Shown here piece after piece: positions 47,250 to 55,831 of a DNA stretch of 64,000 nt. The stretch covers positions 62,001-126,000 of the forward strand of contig LT629951.1 of the NCBI GenBank assembly GCA_900104565.1, written 5' to 3'. Positions within the stretch are counted from its first letter, which is position 1. Every line of letters starts with the position of its first letter. Below the pieces are notes generated by a model. That model ran no database searches and was not told the origin of the DNA. It was given only the letters and a program-made list of their open reading frames with translations. The DNA comes from Ruminococcaceae bacterium Marseille-P2935. GTDB lineage: Bacteria; Bacillota; Clostridia; Oscillospirales; Ruminococcaceae. A program made the translations under genes and the position numbers.

Positions 47250-47600
47250 GATAAAACCGCCTTTCTGGCTGAAAATCCGTCTTTATTAAAAAAAATTATA
47301 GCATTTTTTCAACAAAAACACAATCATTTTTAGCTTCAGCCATCCTATTCCAACCCCCAGGCTTCAGGGCCAGGTTCATGCATCCAAGCAGGGTTATTCT
47401 CCGCGCTGTTTTTTTGGCAGGCGGTGGGCAGTGTGCCAAAATTTCGCTTCAGAACATTTTTTTGAGTACCATCTTCTATCAATATCCTGCCCGGGTGTAA
47501 AACGAAAGCGCTGTGAACCGGTTAAGCCCACAGCGCCATGGCTGGTATAACTGTATTTTTTGGTCAATAGCCGGGGAAGGTTATGAGGAGGCTTCGCGCT
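47250..47600. other. Intergenic stretch upstream of dcd
   Basis: No gene is seen. The GGAGG-less but purine-rich leader of dcd and AT-rich promoter-like sequence lie near 47265-47320. No further signal was recognised. Confidence 0.4.
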
Positions 47601-47708
47601 GCCCTTTGGGTATCTTGTGCCCTTTGGGTATCTTGTGCCCTTTGGGTATCTTGTGCCCTTTGGGTATCTTGTGCCCTTTGGGTATCTTGTGCCCCTGGGG
47701 TATCGGCC
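47601..47708. repeat. Minisatellite array 2 (18-bp units)
   Basis: Five perfect copies of GCCCTTTGGGTATCTTGT start at 47601, 47619, 47637, 47655 and 47673, followed by a diverged sixth (GCCCCTGGGGTATCGGCC). The core CCCTTTGGGTAT matches array 1 at 25091-25245. The perfect identity of units points to recent expansion. The open frames across it are peptide readings of the repeat. Confidence 0.92.
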
Positions 47709-47898
47709 TGGGCATCCATTTAGAATCACTGCTTTGCGGTTATTGTATTAGAAACACGGGCGTGAATAGCAGAATTGGTTATCAGCCTATGGCAGGCCGG
47801 AGGAACCATTACAGTTAACCGTTTAACAGCGATTGATGTACGCAAACGCAACCATGTTCTTTCAACACCAGACCATAACTTTCCCTGAGACGATGAGG

Positions 47899-48642
47899 TT
47901 ATTCTACCATGCATGGCTGCTGAGGCTGCATAGAGGCAGCCAAATTACGGCCCCTTTTTCCTTCCGCAATTTCAATAAAATCCAGAAGGTCATCAATCTC
48001 CCAGGTTACGGGAATCTGTTCCGCGTTTTCTGCATGGGAAGGGTTATACCAGCAGGTGTCAATTCCTGCGTTGATGCCGCCCTGAATATCAGAGGTAAGC
48101 GAATCCCCCACAATTACCGTTTTTTTCAGGTCAAGCCCGGGAATCCGCTCAAATACATAATCAAAATAAGCCTTCAGCGGTTTTTGAGAGCCGGTATCTT
48201 CCGATACGAAAATATCGCTCATATAAGGCTGTATTACCGAACCGCCCAGCCGGCGGTACTGGGTTTTGGAAATACCGTTGGTGACAATATACAGCCGGCA
48301 ATGAGGAGCCAATGCAGCGCAAAGCTCTTTTGCGCCAGGCAGCACCTTGCTTCCATCCCCCAAATTATAAAGGTACTCGGTGTTAAACGCCACCCCGTCC
48401 GCAGCTATTCCAAGAGCCTGGAACAACCGGGTAAAACGGGTGGTGCTAATCACCGATTTTTCAATCTCCCCCCGTTCAAACTGACCCCACAGCCCGTGGT
48501 TTATCTGCTGGTACAGGTGGTTGGTCTGCTCATCAAAAGGGAATCCATGGTCAGCAAAGGTCTTTTTTAATGCCGTTTCTTCGGCATTTTTAAAATCTAA
48601 TAACGTGCCGTCGGCGTCAAAAAGAATGGTATGGTATCTCAT
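47899..48642 (-). CDS. HAD-family phosphatase, YjjG/YfnB type
   Basis: A 247-residue HAD phosphatase of the YjjG/YfnB group, whose members dephosphorylate pyrimidine nucleotides including damaged ones. Motif 1 is FDADGTLLDF, motif 2 VTNGISKTQ, motif 3 Lys in SQKPLKAYFD and motif 4 VIVGDSLTSDIQGG. The helical cap domain follows motif 1. It overlaps the patatin gene by 4 nt. The last 20 residues (RGRNLAASMQPQQP) extend past the normal end and may be disordered. Confidence 0.88.
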   Translation of the reverse strand: MRYHTILFDADGTLLDFKNAEETALKKTFADHGFPFDEQTNHLYQQINHGLWGQFERGEIEKSVISTTRFTRLFQALGIAADGVAFNTEYLYNLGDGSKVLPGAKELCAALAPHCRLYIVTNGISKTQYRRLGGSVIQPYMSDIFVSEDTGSQKPLKAYFDYVFERIPGLDLKKTVIVGDSLTSDIQGGINAGIDTCWYNPSHAENAEQIPVTWEIDDLLDFIEIAEGKRGRNLAASMQPQQPCMVE

Positions 48643-49535
48643 TTTAGCTCTCCTGCCTGTGTGGCTTGGGTTATTTTTACCGTTTCACTATCTTTGCAAA
48701 ATTTCAGTATCCTGCTGCCAAGGGCTGCAGCGTCCTTATATCCGTTGTGGTAAAGCGCCCACAGCTTTTGGGGGTCGCGTTCGGTGCGGTCCACCTGGAC
48801 CGGCTCAGATGGCCGAAGCATAATGGCGTCTTCCGCTTGCTCCAGCTGTTCGCACAAAGCTAAGCTTTTATTATAGTTTTGCCAGCGGCCGCAAAGGGTT
48901 TTCACCAGTTTGGGGTAGCGTCTTCCATAGCGCAGATGGTAAAGAAAATTAAATTTCCCCCGTTTTTTTTGGTACCCTTTATTCCTGGTCAGCACAATGA
49001 TGTTTTTACAAAACCCGTCCGCCAGGGCTTTTTCAACAGGAATAGAATCGGATGCCCCGCCATCCAGCAATTTTAACCCATCTACCTCTACAATCCTGGC
49101 CATCATGGGCAGAGAACTGGAGGCCTTTACATATTCAATGTCTTTCCTGTTAAGCACCGGATGATATTCGGGCAAACCGGTCTCGCAGTTGGTGGTTACG
49201 GCAGTAAGCGTTGCGGTATTGGCAAAAAAGGTATCGTAATCAAAGGGGAGCAGTTTATCGGGAATTTCATGAAACATAAAATCCATGCCGAAAATGGAAC
49301 CCTTGGTAAGCAGCATACGGTAGCTGACATAGCGGGGGTCTGTACAAAATTGGGTGTTAATCTGCACGGTACGCTCCCGCTGGCGTGAAAGGTAGGACAT
49401 AGCCCCGCAGGCCCCGGCCGAAACGCCGTAAATTTGCTGGAATTCCAGGCCATTGTCCAAAAACCAGTCCAGCACCCCGGCAGTATAACAGCCGCGCATG
49501 CCGCCGCCTTCCAAAATCAGTCCAATTTTAGCCAT
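48639..49535 (-). CDS. Patatin-like phospholipase
   Basis: A 298-residue cytosolic lipid acyl hydrolase. The oxyanion loop GGGMRGCYTAGVL, the nucleophile elbow GVSAGA and the catalytic Asp in LDGGASDSIP make a complete Ser-Asp dyad. No signal peptide is seen. It overlaps the downstream HAD gene by 4 nt, forming a two-gene operon. Substrate lipids are not predictable. Ribosome site GGAGGATTACT precedes ATG 49535. Confidence 0.92.
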   Translation of the reverse strand: MAKIGLILEGGGMRGCYTAGVLDWFLDNGLEFQQIYGVSAGACGAMSYLSRQRERTVQINTQFCTDPRYVSYRMLLTKGSIFGMDFMFHEIPDKLLPFDYDTFFANTATLTAVTTNCETGLPEYHPVLNRKDIEYVKASSSLPMMARIVEVDGLKLLDGGASDSIPVEKALADGFCKNIIVLTRNKGYQKKRGKFNFLYHLRYGRRYPKLVKTLCGRWQNYNKSLALCEQLEQAEDAIMLRPSEPVQVDRTERDPQKLWALYHNGYKDAAALGSRILKFCKDSETVKITQATQAGELK

Positions 49536-50378
49536 AGTAATCCTCCATCCGCCGCCCCAAATGGGCGTAATATCATGGCGTTTGATCCAAAAGCTGAGAA
49601 AACCCCTCGCTTTGGGGACCCTGCCTGCCGCTGCGTATTTTGGGCCCGGCAGGCTATTCAGTTTGGAACAGATACCATACCAATAACAAAGGAAAAAAGA
49701 AAAGCGGTTGCCCGCATCAATCCATCAGTGGTTATTTTAAAACAGAATAGCAGCTTTTGACACAATGAGCCGCAAAGAAAAACCTTTGCGTTTCAGCAGT
49801 TTCAACGGGGTATGCACCGTCAGTGCAGAAAAGACACGGATTCTATTTTATAAATACTAGCACATAAAAAGTATAGCCTCCCAGCGGGGGAAAGTCAATT
49901 ATGCACGGGTGGGAGAAACACCCGGGAAAGCAAAAAACAAATTGCATTTTTTAACCGGCGCTTGTAAAATATGGTTTAGAAATAACGGGATTTGCAGGAA
50001 CATGATGTTTCTTACAACTTCCTGTCAGCGCTCTGCCCTTTTCGCCTGAACCATACCTGGTCCGGTGCGTAAAAACATATCCAGGCGGCTGCCAGCCCGT
50101 GCAGATTACCTTTTGGCCGACGCTTTTTCAACATTTCGGGATTGGGCAAGGCCCAGGCTGGGTTCCACAGGGAGAGGGGCGGCCGCCAAACCCTGGTAAC
50201 AACCCGGGATGATGGCCGGGGAAAGGGTATTCCTGCTGAATAAAAGCTTCCCTGCCAGGAATTTATGGAAAAACCGTACCTGTATTCGTAAGCTGGAAGC
50301 CCGCCGGAGCGATTGGTGCCAAAATGCTGAAACTGGCCAAACAAGTGGCAAAAAACAGTGTAAAAAGGAGAGAATACA
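49536..50378. other. Intergenic stretch upstream of PfkB kinase 1
   Basis: About 840 bp between divergent genes. Several open frames overlap each other in different registers without ribosome sites. A G-rich hairpin-like stretch lies near 49907-49935 (GGGTGGGAGAAACACCC). I see no recognisable RNA motif. Confidence 0.4.
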
Positions 50379-51320
50379 ATGGGCACGAAGATGTTTACAG
50401 CTGGTAATATTACAATCGATGACCAGGTGTACCCCGATGGAAAAACTGCCATGGGGCATTTGGGCGGGGACGCTATTTATTCAGCGGTGGGGGCAAACCT
50501 TTGGCTGGACGAGGTTGGCGTCCTCACCCGTATGGGGGAGGACTTCCCACAGGAAAAACTGCAGGAGCTGCAGCAAAGGGGGCTTGATACCGAGGGGATG
50601 GTGCCCTATCCTGGCGGAAGCCTTTGGAATTGGGTGCTTTATGAGTATGACGGCAGACGCAGGTTCGTTTTCCGCAACCCGGGGCCTGCTCCGTTTCTAA
50701 AGCTTTCCCCTGCCCCCAAAGACATCCCCTCCGGCTATAAAGCGGCAAAGCTTGCATTTCTGGCGGCTATGGACCCTGCCCTGCAGGCAGACCTGGCGGC
50801 TTATTTAAAAGGCCTTGGCATGGTGGTGGTAGTTGATCTGGCCTTAGACCTTCTGCCAGGAAAGGAGAAGGTGGTATGGGAGCAGTTGTTGCCGTTAACC
50901 GACTATTTTATCCCCAGCGAAGCGGAAGCGATTGCCCTGACCGGCAGCAAAGACCACGAACACAGCGCGCGCCTTTTTACAGGGCACGGCCCCAAAGCGG
51001 CGGTCATTAAGCTGGGGGGTGACGGCTGCCTGGTTTATGACAAAAAGAAGGACCAGGTTACCCGGTTGCCCAGTTACCAAAAAGCGAAGGTTGTAGATAC
51101 CCTGGGCGCGGGCGACAGTTTTGGCGGCGGGTTTTCCGCAGGGTTGCTGCTTACCGGGGACGCAGCCCTGGCAGCCCGGTACGGCACCGTTTCCTCCTCT
51201 TATACCATAGAGGATTATGGCGCCCTTCATGTAACCAGGCATACCAAAGCGGAGGCTATGGCCCGTTTGCAGGAGTATCAGGAATCCCTTCCGCAGCCTG
51301 TTGCAAAAAAACTGCTGTAA
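50379..51320 (+). CDS. PfkB-family carbohydrate kinase 1
   Basis: A 313-residue ribokinase-fold kinase. The N-terminal MFTAGNITIDDQVYPDGKTAMGHLGGDAIYSA covers sugar binding in two runs. PSEAEAIALTG and the catalytic DTLGAGDSFGGGFSAG are intact. The second PfkB-family kinase at 52112 shares the same layout (GNITIDD, LGGD, YEYDGRRR, GAGDSFxGGF and a C-terminal HVTRHTKAEA/HVARHTREEA tail), so the two are paralogues. Ribosome site AAAGGAGA precedes ATG 50379. The substrate is unknown. Confidence 0.88.
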   Translation: MGTKMFTAGNITIDDQVYPDGKTAMGHLGGDAIYSAVGANLWLDEVGVLTRMGEDFPQEKLQELQQRGLDTEGMVPYPGGSLWNWVLYEYDGRRRFVFRNPGPAPFLKLSPAPKDIPSGYKAAKLAFLAAMDPALQADLAAYLKGLGMVVVVDLALDLLPGKEKVVWEQLLPLTDYFIPSEAEAIALTGSKDHEHSARLFTGHGPKAAVIKLGGDGCLVYDKKKDQVTRLPSYQKAKVVDTLGAGDSFGGGFSAGLLLTGDAALAARYGTVSSSYTIEDYGALHVTRHTKAEAMARLQEYQESLPQPVAKKLL

Positions 51321-51670
51321 AAACTGTGCAAACTAACAATTTGCCGGGAAGTGTTTGAAATTTTCTGTAAAAAAAGGTATACTGAATAACGGAATTTTGG
51401 GGCTGTAGGAGCCTGGCCAAAAACGTTCAGACTGTTTTGCGGGTGATTTTGCACCAAGAACCGAGACTACCCAGGCCGCGCTGTGAAAGGCTCGTTTTAG
51501 CCCGTACAGCGCAGGGAGATGCCCCTACAACAAAAAGGACATACGTCTGGGCTGCTCTGTTAAAGTTTTGCCGCGGTTTGCGTGGTGCCAGAAGTCCGCG
51601 TCGGCTGGCTTTGCCTGCGGCCCTTTTATGTTTTTTGCGGAACATGCTTTAAACAGCCTTTTGTGGAGTC
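51321..51670. other. Intergenic stretch between the kinase genes
   Basis: About 350 bp with no gene. It leads into the tandem repeats at 51671. No terminator with a U tract was found after kinase 1. Confidence 0.4.
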
Positions 51671-52110
51671 AAAATGCTCTTATCATTCCCCTGCTTCGCG
51701 TGGTAAGAGCTTTTGTAATTTTTTTATGCCGGGGCGAAGCGGCGGAATGAAGCAAAGTTTGAAATTCCATTTCAAACTGCATTCGCAGAGCGATGCGCAG
51801 GGCGATTCGCTCGCTTTGCTCACTGCCGCCCTCATGCACAAAAATGCTCTTATCATCCCTTTGCTTCGCGTGGTAAGGGCACCTATTTTTAATTACGTTT
51901 TATGCCGGGGCGAAGCGGCGGAATGGAGCAAAGTTTGAAATTCCATTTCAAACTGCACTCGCAGAGCGATGCGCAGGGCGATTCGTTCGCTTTGCTCACT
52001 GCCGCCCTCATGCACAAAAATGCTCTTATCATCCCTTTGCTTCGCGTGGTAAGAGCACCTTATTTAAAATTACGTTTTATGCCGACGCGAAGCGGCGGAA
52101 TGGAGCATTT
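51671..52110 (+). repeat. Tandem 170-176-bp repeats ending in a kinase ribosome site
   Basis: Copies start with AAAATGCTCTTATCAT at 51671, 51841 and 52017; the first is 170 bp, the second 176 bp, and the third is cut at the kinase start. Each contains GCTTCGCGTGG, an AT-rich spacer, then GCGAAGCGGCGGAATGGAGC or a close variant. The first two also contain TTTGAAATTCCATTTCAAAC, a palindrome. In the third copy this GGAATGGAGC becomes the ribosome site of the kinase at 52112. The segment 52042-52107 equals the element before hisE. Confidence 0.88.
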
Positions 52111-52111
52111 T

Positions 52112-53044
52112 ATGAGTCAGATCAACTTAATGATATCCGGCAACATTACCATTGACGACCTGGTGTTCCCTGACGGTCGTACCGCTATGAACAACCTGGG
52201 CGGCGACGTCATTTATGCCTCGGTCTGCGCAAACCTGTGGATAGACGGTGTAGGCGCCCTCACCCGTGTGGCGGAGGATTTCCCCATGGAGCACCTGGAA
52301 ACCTTAAGAAAGCTTGGAATTTCTACCGAAGGCATGCCAATTTACCCGGGGCAGACCGTTTGGGACTGGTGTCTGTACGAATACGACGGGCGCCGCCGGT
52401 GGATTTACCGCAACACCCAGGAGGATTCCCTGAAGCGGCTGTCTCCGGGGGTGGAAGATATTCCCGAAAGTTATTATGCCGCCAAGCTGGCGTTTATTGC
52501 GGCGCAGGATGTTCCTGCTCAGGCGGTGATCAGCAGGCATCTTAAGGAGAAAGGCATTCCCGTAGTAATGGATTTAAACCATGATGAAGTGGAACGCAAC
52601 CTGAATCTTGTCTGGGATGAAGTTCTTCCCAATACCGATATTTTCCTGCCCAGCGAGGCAGAGGCCCAAACCCTTACCGGAAGCGCCGACCATGAAAAAA
52701 ATGCCCGGGAATTCTGCAAAAAGGGCCCGGGAATTGTAATTATTAAGCTGGGAAGCAAGGGCTGCATGATTTACGAAAAGGCTGCCGACAGGGTAACCTA
52801 CCAGCCCTGCTTTGAAGAGATTAAGCCGGTGGATACCGTTGGCGCGGGGGACAGCTTCTGCGGCGGTTTCTGCGCTGGGTATATTCTTACCGGCGGCGAC
52901 GTTGTAAACGCCGCTCATTATGGGCATGTATCCTCTTCTTTCACCATTCAAGACTACGGCTCGATTCATGTTGCCAGACATACTCGGGAGGAAGCAAAAG
53001 CCCGGCTTGAGGCATACCGCGAATTTTTAGCAAAGCGGAACTAG
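52112..53044 (+). CDS. PfkB-family carbohydrate kinase 2
   Basis: A 310-residue paralogue of the kinase at 50379. GNITIDDLVFPDGRTAMNN, LGGDVIYASVCANLW, PSEAEAQTLTG and catalytic DTVGAGDSFCGGF are all present. I start at ATG 52112, seven nt after TGGAG; an open frame back to 51902 only translates the upstream repeats. Compared with kinase 1 it has YRNTQEDSLKRLSPG where kinase 1 has FRNPGPAPFLKLSPA, so substrate contacts may differ. Duplicate kinases with a repeat-borne ribosome site suggest divergence in expression as well as substrate. Confidence 0.88.
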   Translation: MSQINLMISGNITIDDLVFPDGRTAMNNLGGDVIYASVCANLWIDGVGALTRVAEDFPMEHLETLRKLGISTEGMPIYPGQTVWDWCLYEYDGRRRWIYRNTQEDSLKRLSPGVEDIPESYYAAKLAFIAAQDVPAQAVISRHLKEKGIPVVMDLNHDEVERNLNLVWDEVLPNTDIFLPSEAEAQTLTGSADHEKNAREFCKKGPGIVIIKLGSKGCMIYEKAADRVTYQPCFEEIKPVDTVGAGDSFCGGFCAGYILTGGDVVNAAHYGHVSSSFTIQDYGSIHVARHTREEAKARLEAYREFLAKRN

Positions 53045-53174
53045 TGTGTATTGAAAGGGTATCTGAAAATTATAAATCCCTACCTGTTTTGCTAATTGCC
53101 CGGGGGTTGCATTTATTACTGTTTTTAGAGCTGCCCGTAAAACTTTTAAAAAGCGGCAGTTCTATTTTAACCGT

Positions 53175-53204
53175 AAATCCCCTGCCTTTTGGCAGGGGAT
53201 TTTT
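53175..53204 (+). terminator. Terminator after kinase 2
   Basis: AAATCCCCTGCC and GGCAGGGGATTT pair around TTTT, followed by TT. Confidence 0.9.
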
Positions 53205-53272
53205 GACGACAGGGTTTTAGCAAAGTAATATGGGCAGGCTTGCTGAAACATTCAATATTATGGAGGAAACGG

Positions 53273-53482
53273 ATGAAAAAACTGACGGCGATTTTGCTGA
53301 TGAACCTGCTGCTGGCAGGCTGTTCCAAAGAAAGCAGCGTTGGAATTATAGGCGGGGCCGATGGGCCAACCGCTGTTTTTGTTACATCTTCGGGGAACGG
53401 GTGGCTGTTAGCTGGGCTGGTACTGGCAGTGGCGGCTATTGTAGCAGCGATTATTCTGTTTTTAAAGGACAAAAGAAAGTAA
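53273..53482 (+). CDS. Small lipoprotein with a decarboxylase beta-subunit-like motif
   Basis: A 69-residue protein. A lipoprotein signal with LLLAGC places the anchor at Cys17. Directly after it, VGIIGGADGPTAVFVTSS (residues 23-40) copies a conserved loop of sodium-pumping decarboxylase beta subunits (OadB/GcdB type GIIGGADGPTAIFV). A single membrane helix follows at about 43-62 (WLLAGLVLAVAAIVAAIILF), ending KDKRK. So a subunit signature that is normally inside a large membrane protein sits here on a tiny anchored one. Ribosome site GGAGG (53262-53266) supports ATG 53273. No decarboxylase genes are nearby. Function unknown. Confidence 0.8.
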   Translation: MKKLTAILLMNLLLAGCSKESSVGIIGGADGPTAVFVTSSGNGWLLAGLVLAVAAIVAAIILFLKDKRK

Positions 53483-53510
53483 GAAAAAGAACATTACTGA
53501 AAATCAGGGA

Positions 53511-53542
53511 GCCATCGCTGAAACGATGTCCCCCTGATTTTG
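53511..53542 (+). terminator. Terminator after the small lipoprotein gene
   Basis: AAATCAGGG pairs with CCCTGATTT and an inner ATCG/CGAT pair extends the stem; TT follows. Moderate strength. Confidence 0.65.
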
Positions 53543-53589
53543 GTTAAAAGGAAAAACAGCGTTGTTCGAAGAACTGTATGATAAATAGC

Positions 53590-53629
53590 AAAAAAGCTGG
53601 CAGACACTTTGGTGCCTGCCAGCTTTTTT
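53590..53629. terminator. Bidirectional terminator
   Basis: AAAAAAGCTGGCAG pairs perfectly with CTGCCAGCTTTTTT. It ends the minus-strand ABC operon and can also stop plus-strand readthrough. Confidence 0.92.
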
Positions 53630-53649
53630 CTATTCCACCTTGTGGTGCT

Positions 53650-54447
53650 TTAATCTTTTGTCAGCAGCATACGGTCGTTGGCCAGTTCCCCGCCGCCCTT
53701 TCTGCGGTAAAGTTCCATCAGCCCGGCAACGGTCATTTCGTCCCGTTCCTTCCCCTGAATGTCCAGAATAATCCGCCCGCCTTCCAGCATGATGGTACGG
53801 GTTCCGGTTTTCAAAGCAGACTGAATGTTATGGGTAATCATCATGGTGGTCAGCCGGTCGCGGGTGACAATATGGCGTGTAATATGCATCACCTTTTCGG
53901 CCGCAGCAGGGTCCAGTGCGGCGGTGTGTTCGTCCAAAAGCAGCAGCTTGGGGTGCGAAATGGTGGACATTAACAGGGTCAGCGCCTGGCGCTGACCGCC
54001 CGAAAGCAGCCCCACCTTGGTTTTCAGCCGGTCTTCAAGCCCCATTCCAAAAGGCGCTAGGGCTTCGGCAAACCGGTCCTGGTCGGCTTTTGAAACCCCT
54101 TTTCTAAACAGGCCCCTGCTGCGGCCGCTGGCCAGCGCCAGGTTTTCTTCAATAGTCATATCAGGGGCGGTGCCTTTCATAGGGTCCTGGAATAACCTGC
54201 CAATAATAGCGGCCCGTTTGTGTTCGGCCAAAAAGGTAATATCCTGCCCGCCCAGGGTAATGCGCCCGGCGTCAAGCAAAAATGTGCCGCCTATTGCATT
54301 AAAAAGGGTGGACTTTCCGGCACCGTTTGAGCCGATTATCGTCACGAATTCCCCTTCCTCCAGGGTCAGGTCCAGACGGTCCAGCGCAACGTGTTCGTTT
54401 ACCGTGCCGGGTAAAAAGGTTTTACAGGCGTTTTGAATTTCAAGCAT
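53650..54447 (-). CDS. ABC transporter ATP-binding protein (tryptophan-type)
   Basis: A 265-residue ATPase. Walker A GSNGAGKST, signature LSGGQRQALTLLM and Walker B LLLLDEHTAALD are present, with the H-loop in MMITHN; DEHTAALD is the form found in TrpZ-like ATPases. It overlaps the permease gene by 8 nt. With the permease and the binding protein upstream it forms a TrpXYZ-type importer behind a Trp T-box. The family assignment is firm; the amino acid is inferred from the T-box. Confidence 0.9.
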   Translation of the reverse strand: MLEIQNACKTFLPGTVNEHVALDRLDLTLEEGEFVTIIGSNGAGKSTLFNAIGGTFLLDAGRITLGGQDITFLAEHKRAAIIGRLFQDPMKGTAPDMTIEENLALASGRSRGLFRKGVSKADQDRFAEALAPFGMGLEDRLKTKVGLLSGGQRQALTLLMSTISHPKLLLLDEHTAALDPAAAEKVMHITRHIVTRDRLTTMMITHNIQSALKTGTRTIMLEGGRIILDIQGKERDEMTVAGLMELYRRKGGGELANDRMLLTKD

Positions 54448-55348
54448 GGCGGCGGGCCTCCTTTTTTAACCGGTGTAAGTTGCGTTTGCGCCCCAAGGTA
54501 GGCACGGCCAGTGCAATAATAACAATAACGGCCGAAACCAGCTTGAGGGCAAAAGCTGGGAAGAAGCTGGTTTTTAATGCCAGGGCAATAATAAAACGGT
54601 ACACAATAGAGCCTGCAACCGCAGAAATCAGCCCAATGGTTACCGACCTGCGGCCAAAGAAGACCTCACCAATAATGACCGAGGCGAGCCCCACCACTAC
54701 CATGCCTACGCCGGAGCTGATATCGGCAAAGCCCTGGTATTGCGCCAGTACCGCGCCGGAAAGTGCGACGCAGCCGTTGGAAATGGCAAGGGCGGTAATT
54801 TTTACCCCTTCCACATTAATGGAAGAAGCGCGCACCATATCGGAATTGTTGCCGGTTGCACGAATGCAAAGCCCCAGATGGGTTTTAAAAAACCAGCTAA
54901 GCAGCAGCACCATGCACCCGGTAACCAGCAGCGAGACCATGGTTTTGGAAAGGTCTTTGGAAAGCCCCAGTTTTTCGGCCAGGGTAAACAAAGTTTCGCT
55001 GCCAATGAGCGACAGGTTGGAACGGCTGCCCAGCACCATGAGGTTTATGGTGTACAGCCCGCTCATGGTTAAAATACCCGAAAGGATCGGGTGGATCTCC
55101 AGCTTGGTCTGCAGCAGCCCGGTAACAGCCCCAGCAGCCCCTCCAGCCAGTACAGCGGCCAGAATACCCCAAAGCGGGTGCCCGGCCACAGTAAAAGCGG
55201 CCGACACCGCAAGCCCCAGCGTAAAGCTGCCGTCTGCCGTCAGGTCGGGGATGTTTAAGATTCGGAAGGTGATGTATACACCCAGCCCCAGCAGGGCATA
55301 AACAAGCCCCAGCTGAAACGAGCCTATAAGCAGTGCAGACATAAGCAT
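54440..55348 (-). CDS. ABC transporter permease (tryptophan-type)
   Basis: A 302-residue permease of the BPD_transp_2 type with about eight or nine hydrophobic segments. YALLGLGVYITFRILNIPDL and TADGSFTLGLAVSAAF at the start, and LCIRATGNNSDMVRASSINVEGVKITALAISNG in the cytoplasmic loop, are typical of the TrpY group. It overlaps the ATPase gene by 8 nt and follows the binding protein by a 483-nt gap. Confidence 0.9.
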   Translation of the reverse strand: MLMSALLIGSFQLGLVYALLGLGVYITFRILNIPDLTADGSFTLGLAVSAAFTVAGHPLWGILAAVLAGGAAGAVTGLLQTKLEIHPILSGILTMSGLYTINLMVLGSRSNLSLIGSETLFTLAEKLGLSKDLSKTMVSLLVTGCMVLLLSWFFKTHLGLCIRATGNNSDMVRASSINVEGVKITALAISNGCVALSGAVLAQYQGFADISSGVGMVVVGLASVIIGEVFFGRRSVTIGLISAVAGSIVYRFIIALALKTSFFPAFALKLVSAVIVIIALAVPTLGRKRNLHRLKKEARRHA

Positions 55349-55831
55349 GGCCTCCTAAATGATTTTATAAAATGTGTTTCGGTCTTTGGCTCAGCCCAGG
55401 GCAGCCCGGGCAAGCATTCTGTGAGAAAGAACGGAGCGGCCTGGGCGTCGGTGCCTAAAATAGCGTTTACGCCAGCAGCACTCCTCCGCGTCTGCCAGGA
55501 ACAGCAAAGAAAAGCAGTGCTTTTTTACGGGGTCAGCCCGCAAAAAATGGAAACTTTTCCGGCTTGCCCGTTTATTTTACGGCAAATCCCACACATCGCA
55601 TGCGCCGCCGTACCCAAAAGCGTATAACACGTATTATTGCATCCCGTTATGGAACAACCCCGCCCCTTAGCATCGACTGGCATGCATGCCATGTGAAGGG
55701 GCCGTTTGCGGTATTTGCACGTCACAGCAATATTTCAGAAAATGCTGTAGCCCGGGAATCATAAAAAGCGGTAATTTCCCTTGTATATAAGGGGGCTGGT
55801 TGAAACAGGTAGAAAAACTATGCTGAACCGG
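55349..55831. other. Gap between binding protein and permease genes
   Basis: About 480 nt within an otherwise tight transporter operon. No gene is supported and no clear hairpin with a U tract is visible. An internal promoter is possible but I could not define one. Confidence 0.4.

Noticed and set aside
47394-47729. Repeated GTRYPK protein over minisatellite 2
   Set aside because: An 18-bp repeat keeps the frame open by arithmetic; no start signal or family support.
51902-52111. N-terminal extension of PfkB kinase 2
   Set aside because: The added residues are translated upstream repeats, and the ribosome site TGGAG fits ATG 52112.
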